Shown here in pieces: positions 1 to 5,099 of a DNA stretch of 5,099 nt. The notes below the pieces were generated by a model that was not told the origin of the DNA, made no database searches, and saw only the letters and a list, made by a program, of their open reading frames with translations. The position numbers were made by a program, and so were the translations under genes. The stretch is from an uncultured Eubacteriales bacterium (GTDB lineage Bacteria > Bacillota > Clostridia > Oscillospirales > CAG-272): contig CAKTAA010000138.1 in assembly GCA_934526185.1 (NCBI GenBank), positions 1 through 5,099 of the forward strand, given 5' to 3'. Position 1 is the first letter of the stretch, and each line of letters opens with the position of its first letter.

Positions 1-106
1 TTACCCCTTTGCGGAATAAAAAAACCATAGCTGCGCCCATAGCGGTACAGAGGAAGGTGAATCCCGTCCCGATCAAGGCCAGCCATGCGGGATGCAATCC
101 TTGCAT
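1..106 (-). CDS. ZIP-family metal transporter, N-terminus only (partial)
   Basis: The minus strand encodes 35 codons from an ATG at 106-104, running off the left edge without a stop. The peptide begins MQGLHPAWLALIG and forms one hydrophobic segment (about residues 6-30) ending in FLFRKG. This resembles the first membrane helix of bacterial ZIP transporters, which carry Zn(II) and related divalent metals into the cytoplasm. The visible part has the typical T-A-x-G-A-A spacing followed by a hydrophobic stretch and a basic end. The start is well fixed by a perfect AAAGGAGG (120-113) six bases upstream. It has its own promoter and operator-like repeat, so it is probably not simply the second gene of a spoIIID operon. 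Only one helix is visible, so the family call rests on similarity of that helix; another small membrane protein is possible. The metal cannot be told. Confidence 0.65.
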   Translation of the reverse strand, partial: MQGLHPAWLALIGTGFTFLCTAMGAAMVFLFRKGV

Positions 107-141
107 GGACGTCCTCCTTTTCCGACTCCCGATATATGGAT

Positions 142-172
142 TATAATCACGAGAATCGTTATTATGATTATA
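142..172. promoter_or_regulatory. Operator-like inverted repeat upstream of the ZIP gene
   Basis: TATAATCA (142-149) and TGATTATA (165-172) form a perfect 8-base inverted repeat around a 15-base AT-rich centre. A second imperfect dyad overlaps it (AATC and GATT half-sites around 154-169). It covers the predicted -10 and start site of the ZIP promoter, where a repressor would block transcription. AT-rich dyads of this kind are bound by Fur-family metal regulators (Fur, Zur, PerR), and Zur is the usual regulator of ZIP-type zinc uptake. The match to any single published consensus is imperfect, so the regulator is inferred from the downstream gene. Confidence 0.45.
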
Positions 173-195
173 GAGGAGGAACGTTTGAAATGCAA
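167..195 (-). promoter_or_regulatory. Sigma-A-like promoter of the ZIP transporter gene
   Basis: Read on the minus strand, TTGCAT (195-190) and a perfect TATAAT (172-167) are separated by 17 bases. Transcription would start near 160, giving a leader of about 55 bases before the ATG at 106. The -35 matches consensus only in TTG, so the call depends mainly on the -10 and the spacing. A second TATAAT on the same strand (145-140) has no acceptable -35. Confidence 0.45.
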
Positions 196-212
196 TGGAA
201 TTTTTCGCAGGC

Positions 213-240
213 CCTCCCATCTGGTTCCATCGGAGGGAGG
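213..240. other. Stem-loop just after spoIIID, possible weak terminator
   Basis: CCTCCC (213-218) can pair with GGGAGG (235-240), a six-base G+C-rich stem with a 16-base loop, starting ten bases past the spoIIID stop codon. In the spoIIID direction the stem is followed by GCCTGCGAAAAA with no run of U, so it is not a canonical intrinsic terminator. In the opposite direction it is followed by a T-rich stretch. It could be a poor terminator for either strand or a chance repeat. Confidence 0.25.
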
Positions 241-249
241 TTTCTACTT

Positions 250-528
250 TTACCGGTTGGAATTGGGCACAGCGGCCAAGGAACCCTTTTTGTATTTCAT
301 CCTGGTGGCCATGCCGCCGCGGATATGCCGCTGCGCTTTGTTTACCTCTAGCACATTTTTTACTTCCCGATAGAGCTGTGGATCGACATATTTTAAACGC
401 TGGGCGACATCTTTATGTACCGTGCTTTTGCTGACGCCAAACTTTTTGGCTGCTTTTCGGACTGTGGCCTTGTTTTCGATGATATATTCGCCGAGCTCGA
501 CAGCGCGCTCTTCAACGATGCCTTTCAT
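250..528 (-). CDS. spoIIID: Stage III sporulation transcriptional regulator SpoIIID
   Basis: This 92-residue protein matches SpoIIID in length and layout. SpoIIID is the DNA-binding protein that activates and represses many sigma-E-dependent genes in the mother cell and helps switch on sigK. A helix-turn-helix spans about residues 22-45, with the hallmark GVSKSTVHKD (31-40). The conserved basic C-terminal region RHIRGGxAT-x-x-KYKK (67-81) is the second DNA-contacting element known in this family. The ATG at 528 is chosen because the family starts at this point and AGGGGGG (541-535, a slightly off-consensus Shine-Dalgarno) lies six bases upstream. An in-frame start 16 codons earlier at 576 would add a tail without family character. 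A sigma-E promoter lies upstream, as expected. In Bacillus subtilis mbl follows spoIIID; here the next gene is a ZIP transporter. Confidence 0.96.
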   Translation of the reverse strand: MKGIVEERAVELGEYIIENKATVRKAAKKFGVSKSTVHKDVAQRLKYVDPQLYREVKNVLEVNKAQRHIRGGMATRMKYKKGSLAAVPNSNR

Positions 529-582
529 GGTACGCCCCCCTGTTCTAGTTAGGGCATGTTCAGATTGCAAGCTCAAGACATG

Positions 583-600
583 GAAAACGGTGCGGTTTTC
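583..600. repeat. Perfect inverted repeat in the spoIIID leader
   Basis: GAAAAC (583-588) and GTTTTC (595-600) are a perfect six-base inverted repeat around a six-base loop. It would lie about 18-35 bases into the leader of a transcript from the sigma-E promoter. The stem is weak in RNA. It could be a protein-binding dyad, a small RNA hairpin or chance. Confidence 0.3.
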
Positions 601-624
601 GCTTGAACGCGCCCTATGCTACCA

Positions 625-653
625 AATATATGTGGGGGGACCCGAGAATATGA
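625..653 (-). promoter_or_regulatory. Sigma-E-type mother-cell promoter of spoIIID
   Basis: On the minus strand TCATATT (653-647) and CATATATT (632-625) are separated by exactly 14 bases. The known sigma-E consensus is roughly KMATATT, 14 bases, CATACAnT, so the -35 matches fully and the -10 at most positions. The predicted start is near 618, giving a leader of about 90 bases before the spoIIID ATG. spoIIID is a known sigma-E target, so site and gene support each other. Confidence 0.75.
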
Positions 654-670
654 AGGGGCCGTCCTCTGGC

Positions 671-680
671 GGTTGTTCTG
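671..680 (-). promoter_or_regulatory. Possible SpoIIID binding site
   Basis: On the minus strand CAGAACAACC agrees at nine of ten positions with the published SpoIIID consensus WWRRACARNY. It lies about 18 bases upstream of the sigma-E -35, compatible with the positive autoregulation known for spoIIID in Bacillus. It also overlaps the -35 of the divergent promoter at 673-701. A second match, TAGAACAGGG (549-540), sits next to the ribosome binding site. The consensus is short and degenerate, so chance matches are common. Confidence 0.2.
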
Positions 681-701
681 GGGTGCGGCCTATGATATAA
701 T
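673..701 (+). promoter_or_regulatory. Sigma-A-like extended -10 promoter of the glycan cluster
   Basis: A perfect TATAAT (696-701) is preceded by TG and one base (693-695), the extended -10 arrangement. TTGTTC (673-678) lies 17 bases upstream as a weak -35. Transcription would start near 708, about 30 bases before the first glycosyltransferase ATG at 738. No other convincing promoter is seen before the following genes, so this may drive the whole run. Confidence 0.6.
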
Positions 702-737
702 TCTAAAGAATGAGCTTTACTGTTGGAGGGACAAAGA

Positions 738-1805
738 ATGGATGCCCCAAAGGTCAGTGTGATTGTACCGGTTTACAACTGTGAGGACTATATTGCAAGG
801 TGCATACAGTCCCTATTGGCGCAGACATTACGCGAAATAGAAATTATCGCGATCGACGATGGGTCAACGGACAAATCGGGTGCGATATTGGATCGATATG
901 CTGAAAAAGACCAACGCCTTCGCGTATTTCATCAGAAAAACGGCGGGGTGTCCGCAGCACGGAATAAGGGGCTTCAATACGCGCAAGGAACCTATATCGG
1001 TTTTGTGGATGGGGACGACTATGTAGAACCTGATATGTACCAAGAGCTCTTGGCCGCTGTCGATCATCGGGCAGAAGTCGCGATATGTGGTTACGACCTG
1101 CAATTTGTTGGACATCGGGAAACTCGGCCATGTCAAGGGGCGCCCCTGATCCGAATCACATCTCCATCGGATTTTTATATGCAATATTTTTGGAAGTCTC
1201 CAAATCTGTGGGATAAAATTTATTGCAGGCAGATGATCGAGCAAAGGCGGGTATCTTTTTCCGGTGATGTTGGAGAGGATCTTTTGTTTAACCTGGAACT
1301 GCTCCCCCATTTAAAGACCGCAGCGATTGTACAAAAGGTTTTATATCACTATGTACAGAGAAAAAACTCTATTATTCACAGAGGTAATTGGAAAATCCTG
1401 CGGCAAGGAGATCTTTTCGAAAACTATCTTGTGAAGTTCTGTGGGAAAGCATCTATGGAAGAGGAGCAGAGCCCTCTACTTTATATTTCTTTCTTCTCGG
1501 TGTTAACGGGTTATTTGTGCTCTGCGAAGACAGCTTCGAGGCCATTTGGCTCTCTAAAACATCATATTTATAAATTGACTTGGGACACACAATTATGTGC
1601 GATTTGCGAAAAAGCCATGCAGAGTGGGGAGTTGTATAAACTGAGAAAGAAATGTTTGATCACGCCAGCGTTTTACCAGATCGAAAAGTGGCTTTGTTTT
1701 TTGCTGAAGCACCGGATGGTCCGTGCTTCTTCAGCGGTTATTTGGATGATAAGCCGGTTGTATGTAAAAAGTCACTTGGAGGATGAAACAATACTTTTCG
1801 CATAG
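738..1805 (+). CDS. Family 2 glycosyltransferase (GT-A fold)
   Basis: A 355-residue protein with a complete GT2 catalytic domain in its first 200 residues. Such enzymes transfer a sugar from a nucleotide-sugar to a glycan or lipid carrier at the cytoplasmic side of the membrane. Visible motifs are the N-terminal strand VSVIVPVYN (6-14), the nucleotide-binding IDDGSTD (39-45), GGVSAARNKG (69-78), the metal-binding DGDD (91-94), a NLWDKIY segment (156-162) and GEDLLFN (179-185), whose ED supplies the usual catalytic-base position. The C-terminal 150 residues are poorly conserved in this family; a hydrophobic stretch near 315-340 may associate with the membrane. The ATG at 738 is chosen because GGAGGG (725-730) lies seven bases upstream; an in-frame TTG at 723 overlaps that site. 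It resembles capsule and exopolysaccharide enzymes; donor and acceptor cannot be read. The 3' half is visibly more AT-rich than the 5' half. Confidence 0.92.
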   Translation: MDAPKVSVIVPVYNCEDYIARCIQSLLAQTLREIEIIAIDDGSTDKSGAILDRYAEKDQRLRVFHQKNGGVSAARNKGLQYAQGTYIGFVDGDDYVEPDMYQELLAAVDHRAEVAICGYDLQFVGHRETRPCQGAPLIRITSPSDFYMQYFWKSPNLWDKIYCRQMIEQRRVSFSGDVGEDLLFNLELLPHLKTAAIVQKVLYHYVQRKNSIIHRGNWKILRQGDLFENYLVKFCGKASMEEEQSPLLYISFFSVLTGYLCSAKTASRPFGSLKHHIYKLTWDTQLCAICEKAMQSGELYKLRKKCLITPAFYQIEKWLCFLLKHRMVRASSAVIWMISRLYVKSHLEDETILFA

Positions 1806-1926
1806 TGATCAAAAGGACTCGGTTGACGGCAAAGACCGATTTACCTCAAGCGTATGCTTCATTTCGGAATGGCAAAATTGATAGGGATTGGTAAATTGTG
1901 GGTGTGAAAGGAAGTGGCTATTCGCA
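1806..1926. other. Short intergenic stretch, no gene seen
   Basis: There is no coding signal, no hairpin with a T-run and no convincing promoter. TCGGT and ACCGA (about 1820-1840) could form a five-base stem, but no U tract follows. TTGACG (1823-1828) looks like a -35 but has no -10 at proper spacing. The gap is therefore read as an untranslated spacer inside one transcription unit. If the TTG at 1888 were the true start of the next gene, the gap would shrink to 82 bases. Confidence 0.4.
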
Positions 1927-3312
1927 GTGAAAACGTTATTATCTATTTGCAGATATTATGGTTTAAAGGGAACAGCCGCAAAAGTTTGGGAAAAATATGT
2001 TGTTGACCGAAAGCGTTTTCACACAGACGGGAAGACGGAAGTACCCACTTTTCCACCTTGTCCAGAGAGAGAACTTCCGGTTATAAAAGAGAGGGTTCAA
2101 CCGTTCTGTATCTATTATTTGGTCCATTATTTTTATCCGAACCGGCAGGGCGGGACGGAGCGCTTTGTATTCAATATGGCGCGGGCCCAACAGGAAAAAG
2201 GGCACCGGGTAAAAGTTTTTACTCTGGGTACGGCAGATTGTAACGAGTACCCATTTTCAGTAGGAGATATCCTGTATCGGACCTTCCTCTTTGAAGGGCT
2301 TGAAGTGGTAGAGTTTCGCTATCGCAAGACACCTTATGGGTTGTTTTATAAACGCATCGATCCGAATGATCGATCCATGCATCGTTTTGCCATGTATTTT
2401 CTGAAGCAGGATTGTCCGGACATGGTGCATTGTGCCTATCCGCAGCCGATGGCGGCGTTTTTGCAGGCGTGTACAGAGCGTGAGATTCCCTATGTTGTGA
2501 CATTGACGGACTTCAATATTTTCTGCCACTATGCTACAATGGTAGACCGACAGGGACATTTTTGCCCCGGCTGTAAACAGGGACGGCGATGCGCAGCGGT
2601 ATGCAAAACGAATACGGTTCCGGACTTTTCCCAGCGTTATAGATATGCAGCTCAACTTTTGCAAAAGGCTGCTGCTGTTTCCGTACCCTCCGAATTTGTG
2701 GCGTCCGTGGTTCATCAGGAATTTCCGGAGGTTGTGCCATATGTGATCCCGCATGGGATTGCACCCGAATTTTCTTTTTCCCGTGGGCCGGTCAATCGAG
2801 TCAAGGCTTTTGCGTATGTAGGCACCTTTTCGGAATTGAAAGGAATCCATATGCTCATTGCTGCTTTCCGACGCCTGTCTGGAGCTTATACATTGGAGCT
2901 GTATGGGACAGGAACGGATGCCTATGAACGGCAATTAAAGCAGCTAGCAGGAAACGATCAAAGGGTTCACTTTCGTGGGCCGGTTGCGTTTAAGCGCATG
3001 CCGGAGATTTACCGAACACACGATTGTATTGTTGTCCCCTCCCTGTGGTATGAGACGTATAATTTCGTGGTTCGTGAGGCAATCGCTACAGGATGCTTGG
3101 TGGTGGCTTCCCAGATGGGGGCAATGCCGGAAGCGATACAAGAGGGGAAGAATGGCTTTCTTTTTAAAGCAGGGGATGAAGACGCACTGCTGAATGCCTT
3201 GGAATGCGCCGCTCATTTCTCCGGCGATGGTTTCCCGTCGAGGCAACCGTCTACGATAGAGGAAGCAAGCAAGTATGAAGCGATCTACAGGCAATATGTT
3301 CCTATAAAATAA
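1927..3312 (+). CDS. Family 4 glycosyltransferase (GT-B fold)
   Basis: About 461 residues (474 if started at the TTG at 1888), with the two-domain GT4 layout. These retaining enzymes build surface polysaccharides in the cytoplasm. The N-terminal domain begins near residue 60 and has YFYPNRQGGTERFV (about 68-81), with the glycine-rich acceptor/donor loop, and KGHRVKVFT. A cysteine group (C200, C213, C216, C222, C226) sits where many GT4 enzymes have a similar C-rich insert. The C-terminal domain shows YVGTFSELKGI, then PSLWYE and the E-x7-E motif (E376, E384) that holds the nucleotide-sugar, and ATGCLVVAS. No ATG is available near the start. The GTG at 1927 is preferred because AAAGGAAG (1907-1914) lies upstream, though the 12-base gap is long; the TTG at 1888 has AGGGA only two bases away. 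The first 60 residues are a basic leader without recognisable domain. The stop lies 24 bases before the next chosen start, indicating co-translation. Confidence 0.9.
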   Translation: MKTLLSICRYYGLKGTAAKVWEKYVVDRKRFHTDGKTEVPTFPPCPERELPVIKERVQPFCIYYLVHYFYPNRQGGTERFVFNMARAQQEKGHRVKVFTLGTADCNEYPFSVGDILYRTFLFEGLEVVEFRYRKTPYGLFYKRIDPNDRSMHRFAMYFLKQDCPDMVHCAYPQPMAAFLQACTEREIPYVVTLTDFNIFCHYATMVDRQGHFCPGCKQGRRCAAVCKTNTVPDFSQRYRYAAQLLQKAAAVSVPSEFVASVVHQEFPEVVPYVIPHGIAPEFSFSRGPVNRVKAFAYVGTFSELKGIHMLIAAFRRLSGAYTLELYGTGTDAYERQLKQLAGNDQRVHFRGPVAFKRMPEIYRTHDCIVVPSLWYETYNFVVREAIATGCLVVASQMGAMPEAIQEGKNGFLFKAGDEDALLNALECAAHFSGDGFPSRQPSTIEEASKYEAIYRQYVPIK

Positions 3313-3336
3313 TGTATGAGAGATTTGGTGACGATC

Positions 3337-4290
3337 ATGAAGCAGTTTTTAAAAAAGATTCTTCCTCCACCGACTGCTTCCTTCAATCGGGAAGTAGAGC
3401 ATATCCTTACGGCAATGCAGTCGAATCATCAGGACTTATCCAAAATACATGAAGAAAATGTTAGACTTCAGAGGGAAATTGCTGCGTTAAAGCAAGAAGT
3501 ATCGGACTTGAAAGGATCGAAAGCACGGCTTACGGAAGAAATACGGTTGCAGACAAATCAAACGAACCGAATGCTTGCAGAGCGCAAAACGGCAGAGGAC
3601 ACGTTGCTGAAGGACCTAAAAGGCAGGCAATCGGAAGTATTGTGGGGCGAAATTTTTCGGGATACCATTGTAAATAGCATTTGGCTGAAAGATAAGAGCT
3701 TTTCGCCAGGCCGTTGGGCGGCAGGTTATCCATTTTTATATGCGCTTTATCGTGTTTTGGACGAGGCGCGACCAAAGCGGATTTTGGAACTTGGATTGGG
3801 CCAGACGACTCGGATGATCGGCCAATATGCGTCGGCATTTGAAGATGTACAGCATATCGTTATTGAACACGATCCGGAATGGATTGCATTTTTCAAGAGA
3901 AGCTTTTCGTTTGGAGAACGTACAACTCTCTTACAATTGCCTCTGGAGGAAAGCGCGTATTTGGAAGATAACAAGGTCCTATCTTATAAGGGGTTTACAG
4001 ATGCCTTAGAGGGAAAATCATTTGATCTAATTTCGATTGATGGCCCTTTTGGAGGGAATGCAAAAATATACTCGCGTGTGGATGTCTTGCGATTATTCCC
4101 GAACTGCCTGATGGACTCTTTTGCTGTGTTGTTGGATGATTTCGATCGTCTGGGAGAACGGCGGACTATGGCGAAAATGGAGCTGAATTTAAAGGATCAT
4201 GGGATTGCCTATCATGTGGGTAGGTTCGTCGGACAGAAAGAGACGCGGATATTGACCTCAGAAAATTGGAAATTTTTGTGTTCGATGTAA
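3337..4290 (+). CDS. Coiled-coil protein with class I SAM-methyltransferase-like domain
   Basis: About 317 residues in two parts. Residues 20-100 are heptad-rich, charged and glycine-poor, a long coiled coil. Residues 125-317 look like a Rossmann-type methyltransferase: motif I ILELGLGQTT (149-158), an acidic end of strand 2, IVIEHD (174-179), where ribose of SAM is usually held, then FDLISIDGPFGG (229-240) and LLDDFDR (265-271). Such domains methylate sugars or other small acceptors, and sometimes cap glycan chains; no substrate can be named. The N-terminus MKQFLKKILPPP is basic and amphipathic and may touch membrane or partner. The ATG at 3337 is preferred because GGTGA (3327-3331) lies five bases upstream; the ATG at 3316 is in frame but has no Shine-Dalgarno and would add seven residues. 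The gene is packed tightly between two glycosyltransferase genes. Methyltransferase fold: fairly sure. Activity: not proven; no catalytic residue beyond the SAM motifs is clear. Confidence 0.82.
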   Translation: MKQFLKKILPPPTASFNREVEHILTAMQSNHQDLSKIHEENVRLQREIAALKQEVSDLKGSKARLTEEIRLQTNQTNRMLAERKTAEDTLLKDLKGRQSEVLWGEIFRDTIVNSIWLKDKSFSPGRWAAGYPFLYALYRVLDEARPKRILELGLGQTTRMIGQYASAFEDVQHIVIEHDPEWIAFFKRSFSFGERTTLLQLPLEESAYLEDNKVLSYKGFTDALEGKSFDLISIDGPFGGNAKIYSRVDVLRLFPNCLMDSFAVLLDDFDRLGERRTMAKMELNLKDHGIAYHVGRFVGQKETRILTSENWKFLCSM

Positions 4291-4321
4291 ATCGTACAAT
4301 GATCATTAAGGAGATTTTTTC

Positions 4322-5099
4322 ATGAAACAGAGTTGGGTTAATGTAGCGTTTATCTGTGATAGTGGTTATGTAATTCCTACAGTTGTGGCAATGCATTCGC
4401 TGATCCTTAATAAAAATATCAATACGAATTATCACATACATCTAATTGAAACGGATCTAGATCAATCAGCCATTACATTGTTTAAAGAACTGGAATGTGA
4501 TGATGTGCGTATTCATATCGTTCATGCTTCTGTGGATTCATTAAAAAAGTTGCATACATTTGATAGCCATTCGCATTGTGTAGCTACGGTAGCAGCGTTA
4601 CTAAAATTCTATCTCCCTACCTTATTGCCAGAATGTGAAAAGGTTTTGTATTTGGATGGAGATATCCTTGTATTAAAAGATTTATTCGACTTATATTCAT
4701 ATGATTTTTCTTTGAATCATGAATTAGCATGCGCTGTTATAGATAGTGGCAGTATATATTATAAGCATAAATATGTGCAGCAAGTTCAACACTATTTTAA
4801 TTCAGGAGTAATGTTGCTGAACTTGGCGAGAATGAGAAACGAAAGTATCTCGGAAGTATTGGTTCAAAAAAAGCAGGAATTAAATGATTCATCATTAATG
4901 GATCAGAATGTGTTTAATTTGGTTTTTGATGGGCAAGTGCACTTGTTATCCATACAATATAATGTCTTATTAGTAAATCTTATACGAGCGAAAAAGAAGT
5001 ATAAATTAGAGGATATCAATGTTACGTACGGAAGTAATTACTCTAGTTTAGGAGAAATCATAGAATTTGCATCTATTGTTCATTTTTCTTCGAAAGACA
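4322..5099 (+). CDS. Family 8 glycosyltransferase, C-terminus cut off (partial)
   Basis: The open frame gives 259 residues and continues past the right edge. It is a GT8 enzyme of the LgtC/WaaJ type, retaining GT-A glycosyltransferases that often add galactose or glucose to surface glycans. Motifs in order: N-terminal strand VNVAFICDSGYVIP (6-19) with early MHSL (24-27), K95-F-Y-L, the metal-binding LDGD (111-114) after KVLY, FNSGVMLLNL (159-168), MDQNVFN (193-199) and HFSSKD (254-259), the histidine of which corresponds to the third metal ligand in LgtC. All catalytic elements are therefore present and only the tail is missing. The ATG is fixed by AAGGAGA (4308-4314) seven bases upstream. 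It starts 31 bases after the previous stop, in the same transcription unit. It is much more AT-rich than its neighbours: 81 G or C in 4321-4560 (34%). Confidence 0.92.
   Translation, partial: MKQSWVNVAFICDSGYVIPTVVAMHSLILNKNINTNYHIHLIETDLDQSAITLFKELECDDVRIHIVHASVDSLKKLHTFDSHSHCVATVAALLKFYLPTLLPECEKVLYLDGDILVLKDLFDLYSYDFSLNHELACAVIDSGSIYYKHKYVQQVQHYFNSGVMLLNLARMRNESISEVLVQKKQELNDSSLMDQNVFNLVFDGQVHLLSIQYNVLLVNLIRAKKKYKLEDINVTYGSNYSSLGEIIEFASIVHFSSKD

Noticed and set aside
190..434. Plus-strand open frames from ATG at 190 and at 195 across the spoIIID 3' end
   Set aside because: The minus strand here clearly encodes SpoIIID with conserved motifs, and the plus-strand peptides have no family character. 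Not annotated as genes; the ribosome-binding-site coincidence is kept as a low-interest finding.
529..576. Longer SpoIIID start, 16 codons upstream
   Set aside because: The extra residues are not part of the family, and the AGGGGGG Shine-Dalgarno is placed correctly for the ATG at 528 and would lie inside the extended frame.
422..700. Plus-strand open frame of 92 codons between spoIIID and the GT2 gene
   Set aside because: It is antisense to spoIIID and its promoter, has no Shine-Dalgarno and no recognisable motif.
723..737. TTG start for the GT2 gene
   Set aside because: The TTG overlaps the GGAGGG that serves the ATG at 738, and the family normally begins a few residues before the VSVIVPVYN strand, as it does from 738.
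1806..1926. Possible terminator or internal promoter between the first two glycosyltransferase genes
   Set aside because: The only stem is five base pairs without a U tract, and TTGACG has no -10 at acceptable distance.
2257..2934. Long minus-strand open frame (225 codons) opposite the GT4 gene
   Set aside because: The plus strand carries continuous GT4 motifs here; the minus-strand peptide is rich in His, Arg, Ser and Ile, typical of antisense reading.
1..5099. tRNA, rRNA, CRISPR, insertion sequence, attachment site or riboswitch
   Set aside because: No repeated spacer pattern, transposase motif, terminal inverted repeats with target duplication, cloverleaf or known aptamer core was seen by eye on either strand.

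Overview
The window suggests an endospore-forming member of the Bacillota, more likely Clostridia than Bacillus. The main reason is a complete, easily recognised spoIIID gene, a sporulation regulator found only in spore formers. Purine-rich Shine-Dalgarno sequences and Bacillota-type promoters agree with this. The genus cannot be read from the sequence.

Left part (1-722, genes on the minus strand): the first 35 codons of a ZIP-family metal transporter run off the left edge. Upstream of it is a sigma-A-like promoter whose -10 region and start site lie inside a perfect inverted repeat, the layout of a metal-responsive operator. Next comes spoIIID (250-528), preceded by a very good match to a sigma-E promoter (-35 and -10 exactly 14 bases apart), which is what the mother-cell programme predicts.

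Right part (about 673-5099, genes on the plus strand): a sigma-A-like extended -10 promoter leads into four co-directional genes. These are a GT2 (GT-A fold) glycosyltransferase, a GT4 (GT-B fold) glycosyltransferase, a protein with a long coiled coil followed by a class I SAM-methyltransferase-like domain, and a GT8 (GT-A fold) glycosyltransferase cut by the right edge. Three glycosyltransferase families plus a methyltransferase-like protein in a row point to assembly and decoration of a surface glycan (capsule, S-layer or wall polymer, flagellin or spore-surface glycan). The sequence does not say which. No flippase, polymerase or sugar-nucleotide gene is visible, so the locus probably continues to the right.

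Base composition falls along the cluster, from about 52% G+C in a sampled stretch of the GT4 gene to about 34% at the start of the GT8 gene. This fits a mosaic, horizontally exchanged glycan locus inserted beside a core sporulation gene. No RNA gene, CRISPR array, insertion sequence or prophage was seen. The least ordinary elements are the coiled-coil/methyltransferase protein and the divergent regulatory region between spoIIID and the glycan genes.
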